The notes below the pieces were generated by a model, which worked only from the letters and a program-made list of their open reading frames with translations, had not been told where the DNA came from and made no database searches. Shown here piece by piece: positions 15,518 through 22,781 of a stretch of 22,781 bases of DNA. Position numbers and translations under genes: made by a program. How positions within the stretch are numbered: the first letter of the stretch is position 1; every line of letters begins with the position of its first letter. The DNA is from a bacterium (GTDB taxonomy: Bacteria > CSSED10-310 > JAJRTK01): assembly GCA_024278345.1 (NCBI GenBank), contig JAJRTK010000152.1, forward strand, positions 1-22,781. The letters run 5' to 3'.

Positions 15518-17259
15518 GAGTGCTCAAAGGCATTGGGGTTTCTCCGGGAATTGCTATTGGCTCGGCTCTAGTCTGGGCTCCCGAGTCATTGCTGGTACTG
15601 CGCCGAAAAATCGAACCGGACGATGTGGAGAAGCAAATTGAGCGCCTCCATGTTGCCATCGGAAAGGCTCGGCAAGAGCTCAGCGCGGTTCGCGACCGCA
15701 TGATCCATGAGATGGGACTGCGCCAGGCCTATATCTTCGAGGCCCACATAATGATGCTCGATGACAAGCTTCTGGTGGAGCAAACCGAGACGCGCATCCG
15801 CGAGGATCTCGACGAAACAGCCTGGGCACTGCATCAGACTCTGGAAGTCCTGTGGAAAAAACTCGACGAAAGCGACAACGAGTACATCCGGCAACGGACC
15901 GCCGACATCAGCGACGTCGGCAAACAGATCATGCGGAAGCTCCTTGGAAGTCAACACCGACAGGATCTGTCAAACCTTGACCGAGAAGTTATCATTGTTG
16001 CTCATGACTTATCGCCTTCGGACACGGCAATGATGAAGCGTGAGATGGTCATCGGATTTGCCACGGAAATCGGTGGGAAGACGTCTCATACGGCAATTAT
16101 GTCAAGAGCACTGGAGATCCCAGCCATCGTTGGCGTGGAAAACCTGCTTGGTCAGATTCAGACGGGTGATGGCCTCATCCTGGACGGAATGAGCGGCAAG
16201 CTATTCTTGGAGCCGGGTGGGCAACTCTTTCAGGAATACCTCGATCGGGCTCAGCGTTATCACTACTTTGAAAGGCAGCTCAAGCAACTCAAGGATCTGC
16301 CTCCTGAGACAACTGACGGATACCGTGTCGAACTGGCGGCCAATGTCGAGCTCATCGATGAAATCGAAACTCTTGTGCAGAATGGTGCCACTTCCATCGG
16401 ACTCTACCGAACGGAGTTTCTCTATCTGAGTAAGAATGCGACGCCCACGGAAGAAGAACATTACTTGGCTTATCGGAGCGTTGCGGAAAAACTAGCTCCT
16501 GCCCCTGCGATCATCCGCACCTTCGATCTGGGCGGCGACAAATTTATTTCCAGTCCGAAGCTCGACAATACGTTCCACTCGTCTCTGGGTCTTCGGGCGA
16601 TCCGCTTTTGCCTCCGAGAGCTAGAGATGTTCCGCTCGCAGCTTCGAGGCATACTCCGGGCAAGTGTCCACGGTAATCTTAAGATCATGTTTCCCATGAT
16701 TTCGACACTGTGCGAGCTTCGACAAGCTAAAGAACAGGTCCATGTGGCCATGGATGAGTTGAGATCCCAAGGCATCGCGTTCGACGAACAGATCGAAGTT
16801 GGCTTGATGATCGAAGTTCCGTCCGCGGCCATCATTGCCGATTCCCTAGCGAAGGAAGCCGACTTCTTCAGCGTGGGCACCAACGATCTCATTCAATACG
16901 CCCTGGCAATCGACCGCGTCAACGAAGACGTGGCATACCTCTACGAGCCGCTGCACCCAGCGGTTCTCCGGATGGCGAAATATGTCGTCGATGTGGGCCA
17001 TGGCGAAGGGATCTGGGTGGGTATTTGTGGCGAAATGGCTGCCGATCCCGCCGTGGCGATTCTCCTCCTTGGAATGGGATTCGACGAGCTCTCCATGAAC
17101 CCCGTCGCCATCCCCAGAATAAAAAAGGTCGTCCGGGCCTTCAGCTACGCCGAAGCAGTGGATCTCGCTGAGATCGTCCTCGAAATGCCCACGGCCGAGG
17201 AGGCCGGAGCCATCCTCCGAGAGAAGATAGCCGAAAAATTCCCGGAAGGACTCTACTGA
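15514..17259 (+). CDS. ptsI: Phosphoenolpyruvate-protein phosphotransferase (enzyme I)
   Basis: Enzyme I takes phosphate from phosphoenolpyruvate onto a His and transfers it to HPr, starting the phosphotransferase chain. At 581 residues it is of sugar-type length, without the N-terminal GAF domain that marks PtsP of the nitrogen-type branch. The phosphohistidine is His192 in GGKTSHTAIMSRALEIPAIVG. The PEP-binding TIM barrel shows LYRTEFLY (298-305), LMIEVPSAA (431-439), SVGTNDLIQYALAIDR (453-468) and Cys505 in GICGEMAADP, the catalytic acid. The ATG overlaps the ptsH stop, with GGAGG immediately before it. It ends the long plus-strand run; the next gene converges from the right. Confidence 0.96.
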   Translation: MRVLKGIGVSPGIAIGSALVWAPESLLVLRRKIEPDDVEKQIERLHVAIGKARQELSAVRDRMIHEMGLRQAYIFEAHIMMLDDKLLVEQTETRIREDLDETAWALHQTLEVLWKKLDESDNEYIRQRTADISDVGKQIMRKLLGSQHRQDLSNLDREVIIVAHDLSPSDTAMMKREMVIGFATEIGGKTSHTAIMSRALEIPAIVGVENLLGQIQTGDGLILDGMSGKLFLEPGGQLFQEYLDRAQRYHYFERQLKQLKDLPPETTDGYRVELAANVELIDEIETLVQNGATSIGLYRTEFLYLSKNATPTEEEHYLAYRSVAEKLAPAPAIIRTFDLGGDKFISSPKLDNTFHSSLGLRAIRFCLRELEMFRSQLRGILRASVHGNLKIMFPMISTLCELRQAKEQVHVAMDELRSQGIAFDEQIEVGLMIEVPSAAIIADSLAKEADFFSVGTNDLIQYALAIDRVNEDVAYLYEPLHPAVLRMAKYVVDVGHGEGIWVGICGEMAADPAVAILLLGMGFDELSMNPVAIPRIKKVVRAFSYAEAVDLAEIVLEMPTAEEAGAILREKIAEKFPEGLY

Positions 17260-17368
17260 GAATTGCCCTCCCATCGCCTTGCCACCGGTCCAACGGAGTG
17301 GAAAAACAGTAGACCAAAAGTGAATCGGGAGTTTATCTGGCTTTCTGCCCCGAGTCATTACAGGCCTG

Positions 17369-17647
17369 TCAACCGCCAGGCCATGGAGGATCCACCGGTG
17401 TCCGGGAAAGAGTGCGGTAGAGGGCCGAAGATTCGGCCTTTCGTATTCTGCCAAAAGGCAAAGCAAGGACTTCGACTGTCCAGGTTTCCCGTTCCCGGCG
17501 TATCTCGATGCGATCACCGATCCGGACCCCCCGAGCGGCCTTGGCCTTGGTGCCATTGAGCAGAACGCGGCCCGCCGCGCACATTTTTTTTCCTAGCGGT
17601 CGCCGCTTGATAAGGCGACTGACTTTGAGAAACTGGTCAAGCCTCAT
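17369..17647 (-). CDS. S4-domain RNA-binding protein (HslR/RqcP-like)
   Basis: A 92-residue protein made almost wholly of an S4 RNA-binding domain: RLDQFLKVSRLIKRR, KKMCAAGRVLLNGTKAKAA and GDRIEIRR. It resembles E. coli HslR (Hsp15) and the Bacillus RqcP, which bind the large subunit carrying a stalled peptidyl-tRNA and act in ribosome rescue or quality control; that role is inferred here from family similarity. The frame is open upstream to 17767, but that part overlaps the preceding foldase gene; I chose the ATG at 17647 because the family starts with MRLDQFL, leaving 38 bases after the foldase stop. GGAG lies about 14 bases before it, so the ribosome-binding site is poor. It is the last gene of the mfd cluster; in Bacillus too an RqcP gene lies close to mfd. 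Confidence 0.82.
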   Translation of the reverse strand: MRLDQFLKVSRLIKRRPLGKKMCAAGRVLLNGTKAKAARGVRIGDRIEIRRERETWTVEVLALPFGRIRKAESSALYRTLSRTPVDPPWPGG

Positions 17648-17685
17648 GCTTCGGTGGTGCTCCGGGCCTAGGGCAGTGAATTTTC

Positions 17686-18696
17686 TCAGGGTTGGGGTGC
17701 CAAGCTCCCCAAATCGGGCATGGGAAGAATCTTGACAATCGATTGTTTCCGCAGTTTTTTCAGCCACTGCTCTTGCTTGCTCTGGAGAGCCTGTTCCTGG
17801 AGGAGCTCCCGAAGTTTGTCCGAAACCTCTTCCAGGGACTGGTACCCTCCGACTTGCTTGGACTCCACCTTGAGCAAGTGGTAGCCGTATTTAGTTTCTA
17901 CCGGCCCGACGACACCTCCGGGCTCCAGATCGAAGACCACAGCTTCGAACTCTGGCAACATTTTCCCGCGGACAAGTGTGCCGATGTTGCCTCCGTTTTG
18001 CGCCAGAGGATCGTCGGAGACTCGGTTGGCCAGGGCGCCAAAGTCGATTCCTGCCTTCAAATCTCTGAGGTTCCCTTCCGCTCGCTTCCGAAGCCTCTCC
18101 TTCTCTACCGCCGTCATGGCTGGGGGAAAACGGTAGAGAATATGCCGGAGTTGGACTGCATCAGGAAGGCGGAAATCTTCCTTGTGGGCATTGTAATAAT
18201 CGGTGACTTCCGCATCCGTCACATCGACCTCGCCCAAAACGTTGCGTCGTGCCTGGTAGACCAAGATCTGGCGCTTCAAGAAATTTCGGTATTCCTCGAG
18301 GGTGAATCCTTGGGTGCGGAGCATGTAGAGAAACTGTTCGTCGGACTCAACGTTGTTTTCGCTCTTGATCCGCTGCACGCTGCGATCGATGTCAGCATCG
18401 CTCACCTCCAGGCCCTGCCGGGCTCCTTCCTGGGCCACAAGAACCTCGTCAATCACCATGTCGAGGGCTTTAGCTCGCTGCTCGGCCACCTTTCCCGCGA
18501 CTTCGTCTGGGGAGACATAGGATCTCATTTCGGCTTCGAGCCTCAGAATCCTCCGCGCAACAGTGCTAAGAAGAATTGGTTCACCGTTGACCACGGCGAC
18601 AACGCGATCAAGAAGAACATTGCCTTCAGCTTTGGCAGGCTGCGCACTCCCAAACGCCAGTCCCACCATCAAAGCCCACGGAATGAATCGCCACAT
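17686..18696 (-). CDS. SurA/PpiC-like periplasmic peptidyl-prolyl isomerase
   Basis: A secreted parvulin-type foldase. With the chosen start it has a signal peptide MWRFIPWALMVGLAFGSAQ, with a likely cut after PAKA. About 28-155 is a SurA-N-like chaperone domain (DRVVAVVNGEPILLSTVARRI), and about 180-278 is the parvulin domain (LRHILYRFP, FGALANRVSDDPLAQNGGNIG, VGPVETKYGYHLLKV). Its probable work is assisting outer-membrane protein folding, fitting the LPS-bearing envelope implied by the lpt genes. It has one parvulin domain, whereas E. coli SurA has two. The GTG at 18711 overlaps the mfd stop by three to four bases, but the in-frame ATG at 18696 has GAGGTG at good spacing, so I prefer it; both are possible. 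It lies between mfd and the S4 gene in one apparent operon. Confidence 0.88.
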   Translation of the reverse strand: MWRFIPWALMVGLAFGSAQPAKAEGNVLLDRVVAVVNGEPILLSTVARRILRLEAEMRSYVSPDEVAGKVAEQRAKALDMVIDEVLVAQEGARQGLEVSDADIDRSVQRIKSENNVESDEQFLYMLRTQGFTLEEYRNFLKRQILVYQARRNVLGEVDVTDAEVTDYYNAHKEDFRLPDAVQLRHILYRFPPAMTAVEKERLRKRAEGNLRDLKAGIDFGALANRVSDDPLAQNGGNIGTLVRGKMLPEFEAVVFDLEPGGVVGPVETKYGYHLLKVESKQVGGYQSLEEVSDKLRELLQEQALQSKQEQWLKKLRKQSIVKILPMPDLGSLAPQP

Positions 18697-18707
18697 GATA
18701 GGGCACC

Positions 18708-21700
18708 TCACGAAAGCCCCGCGAGCATTTCGACAAGCTCCGGGACGTCTGTTTTCTCGAGCCGAATTCCTCTTGGGGGCCGAAATCTCACTCGACCCGG
18801 ATGCTTCTGTAGAAGTTGCCTGACGGTCTTCGTCGTGAGCTCTGTTCCTTCGATCAATGACAAAAACGCGACTCCTCGCCTCAGCTCCAATTTTTCCACG
18901 CGCCTGGCCCTGCAGAGGGCTGTGAGATCAGCCTGCTGGACAAGAGCCTTTGCCTGGGTCGGCAATGAGCCGTAGCGATCAATGAGCCCGGCTTCGACCT
19001 CCCGAACGGCCTCACGAGATTTCGCCGACGCCAGACTTCTGTAGCAGACGAGTTTTTGGTTGATGTCGGGCATGTAGGCATCAGGCAGGTAGGCATCGAC
19101 ATCAAGGCGAATAGTGGGCTCGGGTTCTTCATCGAAGCTGACTCCTTGGATCTCTTGGATCGTCTGTTCCAGAAGCTTACAATAAGTGTCAAAGCCGATG
19201 GCTTCGATATGGCCGTGCTGTTCCGCACCAAGGAGGTTTCCGGCCCCGCGGATTTCCATATCGTGAGCGGCAAGCCGGAAACCGCTTCCAAGAGCCGTAA
19301 GCTCTTGGATCACCCTGAGTCGCTCCTGTGCTTGTTTTCCAAGGAGCCATATTGGAGGCGTCAACAGCAGGCAATGGGCTCGGCGCCGGCTGCGACCGAC
19401 TCGGCCGCGAAGCTGGTAGAGCTGAGCCAACCCGAAGCGATCAGCCCGGTTGATGATCATGGTATTGGCGGCTGGAATATCGAGGCCCGACTCGACAATC
19501 GCCGTGCAGACAAGGACATGATAACGCCTTTTGACGAAATCGACCATAATCCGCTCTAGGAGCTTCTCATCCATCTGCCCGTGGGCGACGGCAATACTGG
19601 CGTTTGGGACGATTTTCCGAATTCTGGCGGCAACCTCGTTGATGGAGACAATGCGGTTGTGGATGAAAAAGACTTGCCCCCCGCGGTTCAATTCCTTGTC
19701 GATGGCTTCTCTGATCACTTCGTCTTCAAAGCTAGCCAGGCGCGTGATGATGGGAAGGCGATCGACGGGGGGAGTTTTGATGAGGGAGAGGTCCCTGACC
19801 TGCAGCAGAGACATGTGAAGCGTCCGAGGAATCGGAGTCGCCGAGAGGGTCAAGGCATCTACATTTTTCTTGAGCTGTTTGATCTTCTCCTTGTGGGCCA
19901 CGCCAAAGCGGTGCTCCTCATCGACGACGAGCAAACCAAGGCGCCGAAACCTCACTGAGGCGCCCAACAGCTTGTGGGTGCCAATGACAATATCGATATT
20001 CCCGGCTTCCAGGTCCTTGAGGATTTCCCTTGTCCGCTTAGGAGTGACAAACCTGCTGAGCATTTCGATTCGCACGCCGAAGCCCTGAAAGCGGCGGCGG
20101 AAGGTGCTGAAATGTTGCTGCGCCAGAATCGTCGTCGGCACCAGGATGGCAACTTGGTAGTCATCTCGAGTCGCCTTGTGAGCCGCACGCATGGCGATTT
20201 CGGTCTTGCCGAAGCCCACATCTCCGCAGATCAGGCGATCCATCGGCCGAGGCGATTGCATGCTCCTCCTCACCTCGTCAATCGTCCTCTGTTGGTCGGG
20301 CGTTGGATCAAATTCGAAGCGTGCCTCGAACTCATGGTGAACAGCGTCATCGGACGAAAAAGCCACCCCTTGGACAGTCTTCCGCGCCGCGTACAGTTCC
20401 AGGAGGTGCCCCGCCATCTGCCGGATGGCCTTTTTGACCCGTGCCTTGACCCTTCCCCACGAGGCCGCTCCAAGCTTGTCGAGCTGTACCACGCCCTCCG
20501 TCGAAACTGACTTGTAGCGCTGGATCAGGTGGATCGTGGAAATCGGGACAAAAAGCCGGTCCGAGTTTCGATATTCGAGCTCCATGAAATCGCCCGTAAC
20601 ACCCTGAACTTCCAGGCGCCTCAGGCCCACGTAACGACCGATTCCGTGATCCAGATGGACCACATAATCGCCCACCTTGAGATCTCGAAATGAAGAAACA
20701 TATTCCCGCTCCCGGCTTGGCACCATTCGGTGATAGCGCCGAACCTTCCCATAGACTTCCGCCATGGTGAAGTAAACACGCCGAAAAAGCGGCTCAGAAA
20801 AGCCAACGGTGAGGTTCCCACAAACGAAGGACACGACACTCTCCGAACCGGCGCCTTCCCCAACCTCTTCATCGACTGAAGTTGCCCTCCGAACGGAAAA
20901 ACCCTGGGCCCGTACCATCTCTCTAACATTGTCGAGATCCGCTGGCTGCGGCCCGACAATGGAGACCTCATACCCTTCCTCCGTCATCTGGCGAAGCTCG
21001 TTGAAGAAGGCATTCCACCGTCCCCGAACCGGCGGCACCGTCTCGGGATGGAGCTCAAAGAGCTCATCGAAAACAACTCCTTGGGACGGCAGAGCTGCCT
21101 CTCCTGGAGCGTCGCGGTTCAACACTTCTAGCCCAAGGAGCTTCGGAGCCTGGATGATGCCTGTGACCTCTCCCTGGTCCAGCCAAAGAGAATTGTGCTC
21201 TACCGGACTCTTGATCCGCCCGGAGTTGTTTTCCGTCTCCCAAGCAACTTGCCGGCGAACCTCTTCGAAGCAGGTCTGGACCATGGCCGGGCCATCCAGG
21301 ACCACGAGACCGGCGCGACCAATCCAGTCCAAGATGGAATCGGGGGCGTAGAACTGAGGTAGAAGCCATTCCAAGCCAGGGAAATGTGTTCCGCTGTCAA
21401 GGTCGTCCAGAAGCTTCACTAGGAACTCTTCTTCCGTTCCCATTTTTTCGCTGGTGCGAATGAGACTGGCCTTGACCCGGTGAACGAATTCCCTCTTGAA
21501 CCAGACTTCGCTACAAGGCAGAAGTTGCGCCTCCAGCAAGGCTGCTCTCGATCTCTGGGTGGAGGGAGCGAACATGCGAAGGCTTTCGATCTCGTCACCA
21601 AAAAGCTCGATCCGGATGGGTAGATCGAACTGAGGCGTAAAAACATCAATGATCCCGCCTCGCGCAGCGAACTGGCCGGGCCGCTCTACCAAATCGGTTC

Positions 21701-22262
21701 TTGTGTATCCCAGTTCCACCAGATTCCGGGTAAAGGCAACGGGATTGAGCACCTGTTGGAGTTCAATCCCCATGACGGCCTGCCGGAACAGCTTTTTGGG
21801 CATCCCCAAGCGTGCAACGCTCCAGGCAGTGGCGACAACCACCGCCGGCTTGGGATCGAGCAATCTGGAGTAGGCGACGAGCCGGCCCTGCACCACATCC
21901 GCGGGAGGAGAAGCCATCTCGTGAAGCCGAACTCCCCAGTCGGGAAACCAAAGCACGTCCCCGGCGGTACTCACCGCCTCTACAAGATCGATGCCTGGAT
22001 CGGACGCGGGCTCCTCCATTCCGTCCAATCCTCGGAGCGTCCCGGCAAAGAAGGACAAATCATTGTAAAGCCCCCGCGCCTCCGTCTCCGAAGGGCAAAC
22101 GACCAGAATATGAGATCCCAGCCTTCTCTGCAGGCAGTGGAGATAAAAGGCCTTGGAACTACCCCAGGCCCCAGTACACAGAACACGCTTGCCGGCAGCC
22201 ACCGAGTGAGCTATCCGAGCAAGCAAACCGCCTTGGCTTTCTGGTCCGACGTCTTCCAGCAT
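18708..22262 (-). CDS. mfd: Mfd, transcription-repair coupling factor
   Basis: Mfd pushes stalled RNA polymerase off damaged DNA and recruits UvrA, coupling transcription to nucleotide excision repair. At 1184 residues it is close to the family length of about 1150. The N-terminus is a UvrB-like module (about 1-330; GQFAARGGIIDVFTP at 197-211). The CarD-like polymerase-interacting domain is at about 528-600 (LKVGDYVVHLDHGIGRYVGL). The translocase has Walker A GDVGFGKTE (680-688), the DEEH box (781-784), SATPIPRTLHMSL and the motif VI helicase segment QLRGRVGRSRRRAHCLL; the rest is the C-terminal TRCF domain. It starts with ATG and no strong ribosome-binding site. It overlaps the foldase gene's possible GTG start. 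UvrC, its pathway partner, is at the other end of the window. Confidence 0.97.
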   Translation of the reverse strand: MLEDVGPESQGGLLARIAHSVAAGKRVLCTGAWGSSKAFYLHCLQRRLGSHILVVCPSETEARGLYNDLSFFAGTLRGLDGMEEPASDPGIDLVEAVSTAGDVLWFPDWGVRLHEMASPPADVVQGRLVAYSRLLDPKPAVVVATAWSVARLGMPKKLFRQAVMGIELQQVLNPVAFTRNLVELGYTRTDLVERPGQFAARGGIIDVFTPQFDLPIRIELFGDEIESLRMFAPSTQRSRAALLEAQLLPCSEVWFKREFVHRVKASLIRTSEKMGTEEEFLVKLLDDLDSGTHFPGLEWLLPQFYAPDSILDWIGRAGLVVLDGPAMVQTCFEEVRRQVAWETENNSGRIKSPVEHNSLWLDQGEVTGIIQAPKLLGLEVLNRDAPGEAALPSQGVVFDELFELHPETVPPVRGRWNAFFNELRQMTEEGYEVSIVGPQPADLDNVREMVRAQGFSVRRATSVDEEVGEGAGSESVVSFVCGNLTVGFSEPLFRRVYFTMAEVYGKVRRYHRMVPSREREYVSSFRDLKVGDYVVHLDHGIGRYVGLRRLEVQGVTGDFMELEYRNSDRLFVPISTIHLIQRYKSVSTEGVVQLDKLGAASWGRVKARVKKAIRQMAGHLLELYAARKTVQGVAFSSDDAVHHEFEARFEFDPTPDQQRTIDEVRRSMQSPRPMDRLICGDVGFGKTEIAMRAAHKATRDDYQVAILVPTTILAQQHFSTFRRRFQGFGVRIEMLSRFVTPKRTREILKDLEAGNIDIVIGTHKLLGASVRFRRLGLLVVDEEHRFGVAHKEKIKQLKKNVDALTLSATPIPRTLHMSLLQVRDLSLIKTPPVDRLPIITRLASFEDEVIREAIDKELNRGGQVFFIHNRIVSINEVAARIRKIVPNASIAVAHGQMDEKLLERIMVDFVKRRYHVLVCTAIVESGLDIPAANTMIINRADRFGLAQLYQLRGRVGRSRRRAHCLLLTPPIWLLGKQAQERLRVIQELTALGSGFRLAAHDMEIRGAGNLLGAEQHGHIEAIGFDTYCKLLEQTIQEIQGVSFDEEPEPTIRLDVDAYLPDAYMPDINQKLVCYRSLASAKSREAVREVEAGLIDRYGSLPTQAKALVQQADLTALCRARRVEKLELRRGVAFLSLIEGTELTTKTVRQLLQKHPGRVRFRPPRGIRLEKTDVPELVEMLAGLS

Positions 22263-22429
22263 TGCTCAGCAGTGGCACCCTATCAAGAGAAGCCGCGCGG
22301 CCCCGATCCGGCTGGCCCTTGACTCGCCGCGAAATCTCGAGCCGCCAGGCAATAAAGTAAGTGGGAACGATTGGATGGTGGGACGCTTCAAAGGGCATGG
22401 AGATTGTCGATGGTTGTGTTCTCTTTGAG

Positions 22430-22781
22430 TTAATCGTTTTCTTCCGCCTCTTTGTGGCGGTTGATGCGATCCTGAGTTGGCTTCAGCCGGATCTGGGCGT
22501 CGGCGTAGCCACATTCCACCGATTTATTGTAAAGCTCCACGGCTTTAGTCAGGTACTTCATCATTTCAGGGCCGTACTTGCGCTTCTTCTTCGCCTTTTT
22601 CTCCAGCTCTACCCCTTTGAGTTCATTGGCAAACCCCAAGTTATAGATCCAGCGGCACTTCCTGGGCTGCAGCTTGATGGCCTTTTGATAGGCATCCACC
22701 GCCTTGGAAAAAGAAGCGATGGCGGCATCCACCATGCCCGCCTTCTTACTGTTCCCCCCCTTGAAAGAGTGGATTTGGCCC
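22430..22781 (-). CDS. TPR-repeat protein, C-terminal part (cut by window edge)
   Basis: The frame is open to the right edge with no stop, so the gene's 5' end is outside. At least 116 residues are visible, of which the last 101 follow an internal Met. About two tetratricopeptide-like helical pairs can be seen: SKAVDAYQKAIKLQPRKCRW then IYNLGFANELKG, followed by a second pair from YLTKAVELYNKSVECGYADA. A very basic stretch (EKKAKKKRKYG) sits between them. TPRs mediate protein-protein contacts, so no specific role can be given. It ends at TAA (22430-22432), 167 bases from the mfd start, on the same strand. Confidence 0.75.
   Translation of the reverse strand, partial: GQIHSFKGGNSKKAGMVDAAIASFSKAVDAYQKAIKLQPRKCRWIYNLGFANELKGVELEKKAKKKRKYGPEMMKYLTKAVELYNKSVECGYADAQIRLKPTQDRINRHKEAEEND

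Noticed and set aside
17360-17369. Palindrome ACAGGCCTGT at the 3' end of the S4 gene as a terminator
   Set aside because: No U-tract follows on either strand and the palindrome has no loop.

Overview
The window looks like a chromosomal segment of a Gram-negative bacterium. It encodes an LPS-export system (LptC/LptA and LptB), ribosomal protein S1 next to cytidylate kinase, sigma-54, an RpoH-type sigma factor, HPr and enzyme I of a phosphotransferase chain, Mfd and UvrC. The lpt-rpoN-pts arrangement, the FHA/DUF4388 protein and the RpoH type resemble deltaproteobacterial lineages (Desulfobacterota, Myxococcota and relatives). That placement is inference from gene content; no rRNA or other taxonomic marker is present.

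Layout. At 1-1971 (+) lie the 3' end of uvrC and a peptidase S51-like gene. At 1972-2773 is a gene-free, repeat-bearing stretch. At 2774-7700 (-) are three well-separated genes: an FHA/DUF4388 protein, an rpoH-type sigma factor and a divergent beta-clamp (dnaN-like) gene. The gaps around these genes (3776-4249 and 5216-6641) are packed with dispersed repeats, hairpins and a MITE-like element family. At 7993-17259 (+) is a compact housekeeping run: cmk, rpsA, a terminator, then lptC-lptA (fused), lptB, rpoN, ptsH and ptsI. At 17369-22262 (-) a tight cluster runs convergently: mfd, a SurA/PpiC-like foldase and a small S4 RNA-binding protein. The right edge cuts a TPR-protein gene on the minus strand.

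How the genes fit together. UvrC and Mfd are both parts of nucleotide excision repair, Mfd feeding stalled transcription sites into the UvrABC pathway. LptC/LptA plus LptB provide the periplasmic bridge and the cytoplasmic ATPase of LPS transport, and the SurA-like foldase probably serves outer-membrane protein folding. RpoN with HPr/EI fits a regulatory (PTS-Ntr-like) phosphorelay, but no EIIA, HPr kinase or RapZ gene is next to it. RpoH and the S4 protein point to heat-shock and stalled-ribosome responses.

I found no CRISPR array, tRNA, rRNA, transposase or recognisable defence system. The unusual content is (i) short non-coding repeat families around rpoH, dnaN and the S51 gene, including one terminal repeat that may supply the rpoH -35 box, (ii) the LptC-LptA fusion, and (iii) the isolated, divergent beta clamp.
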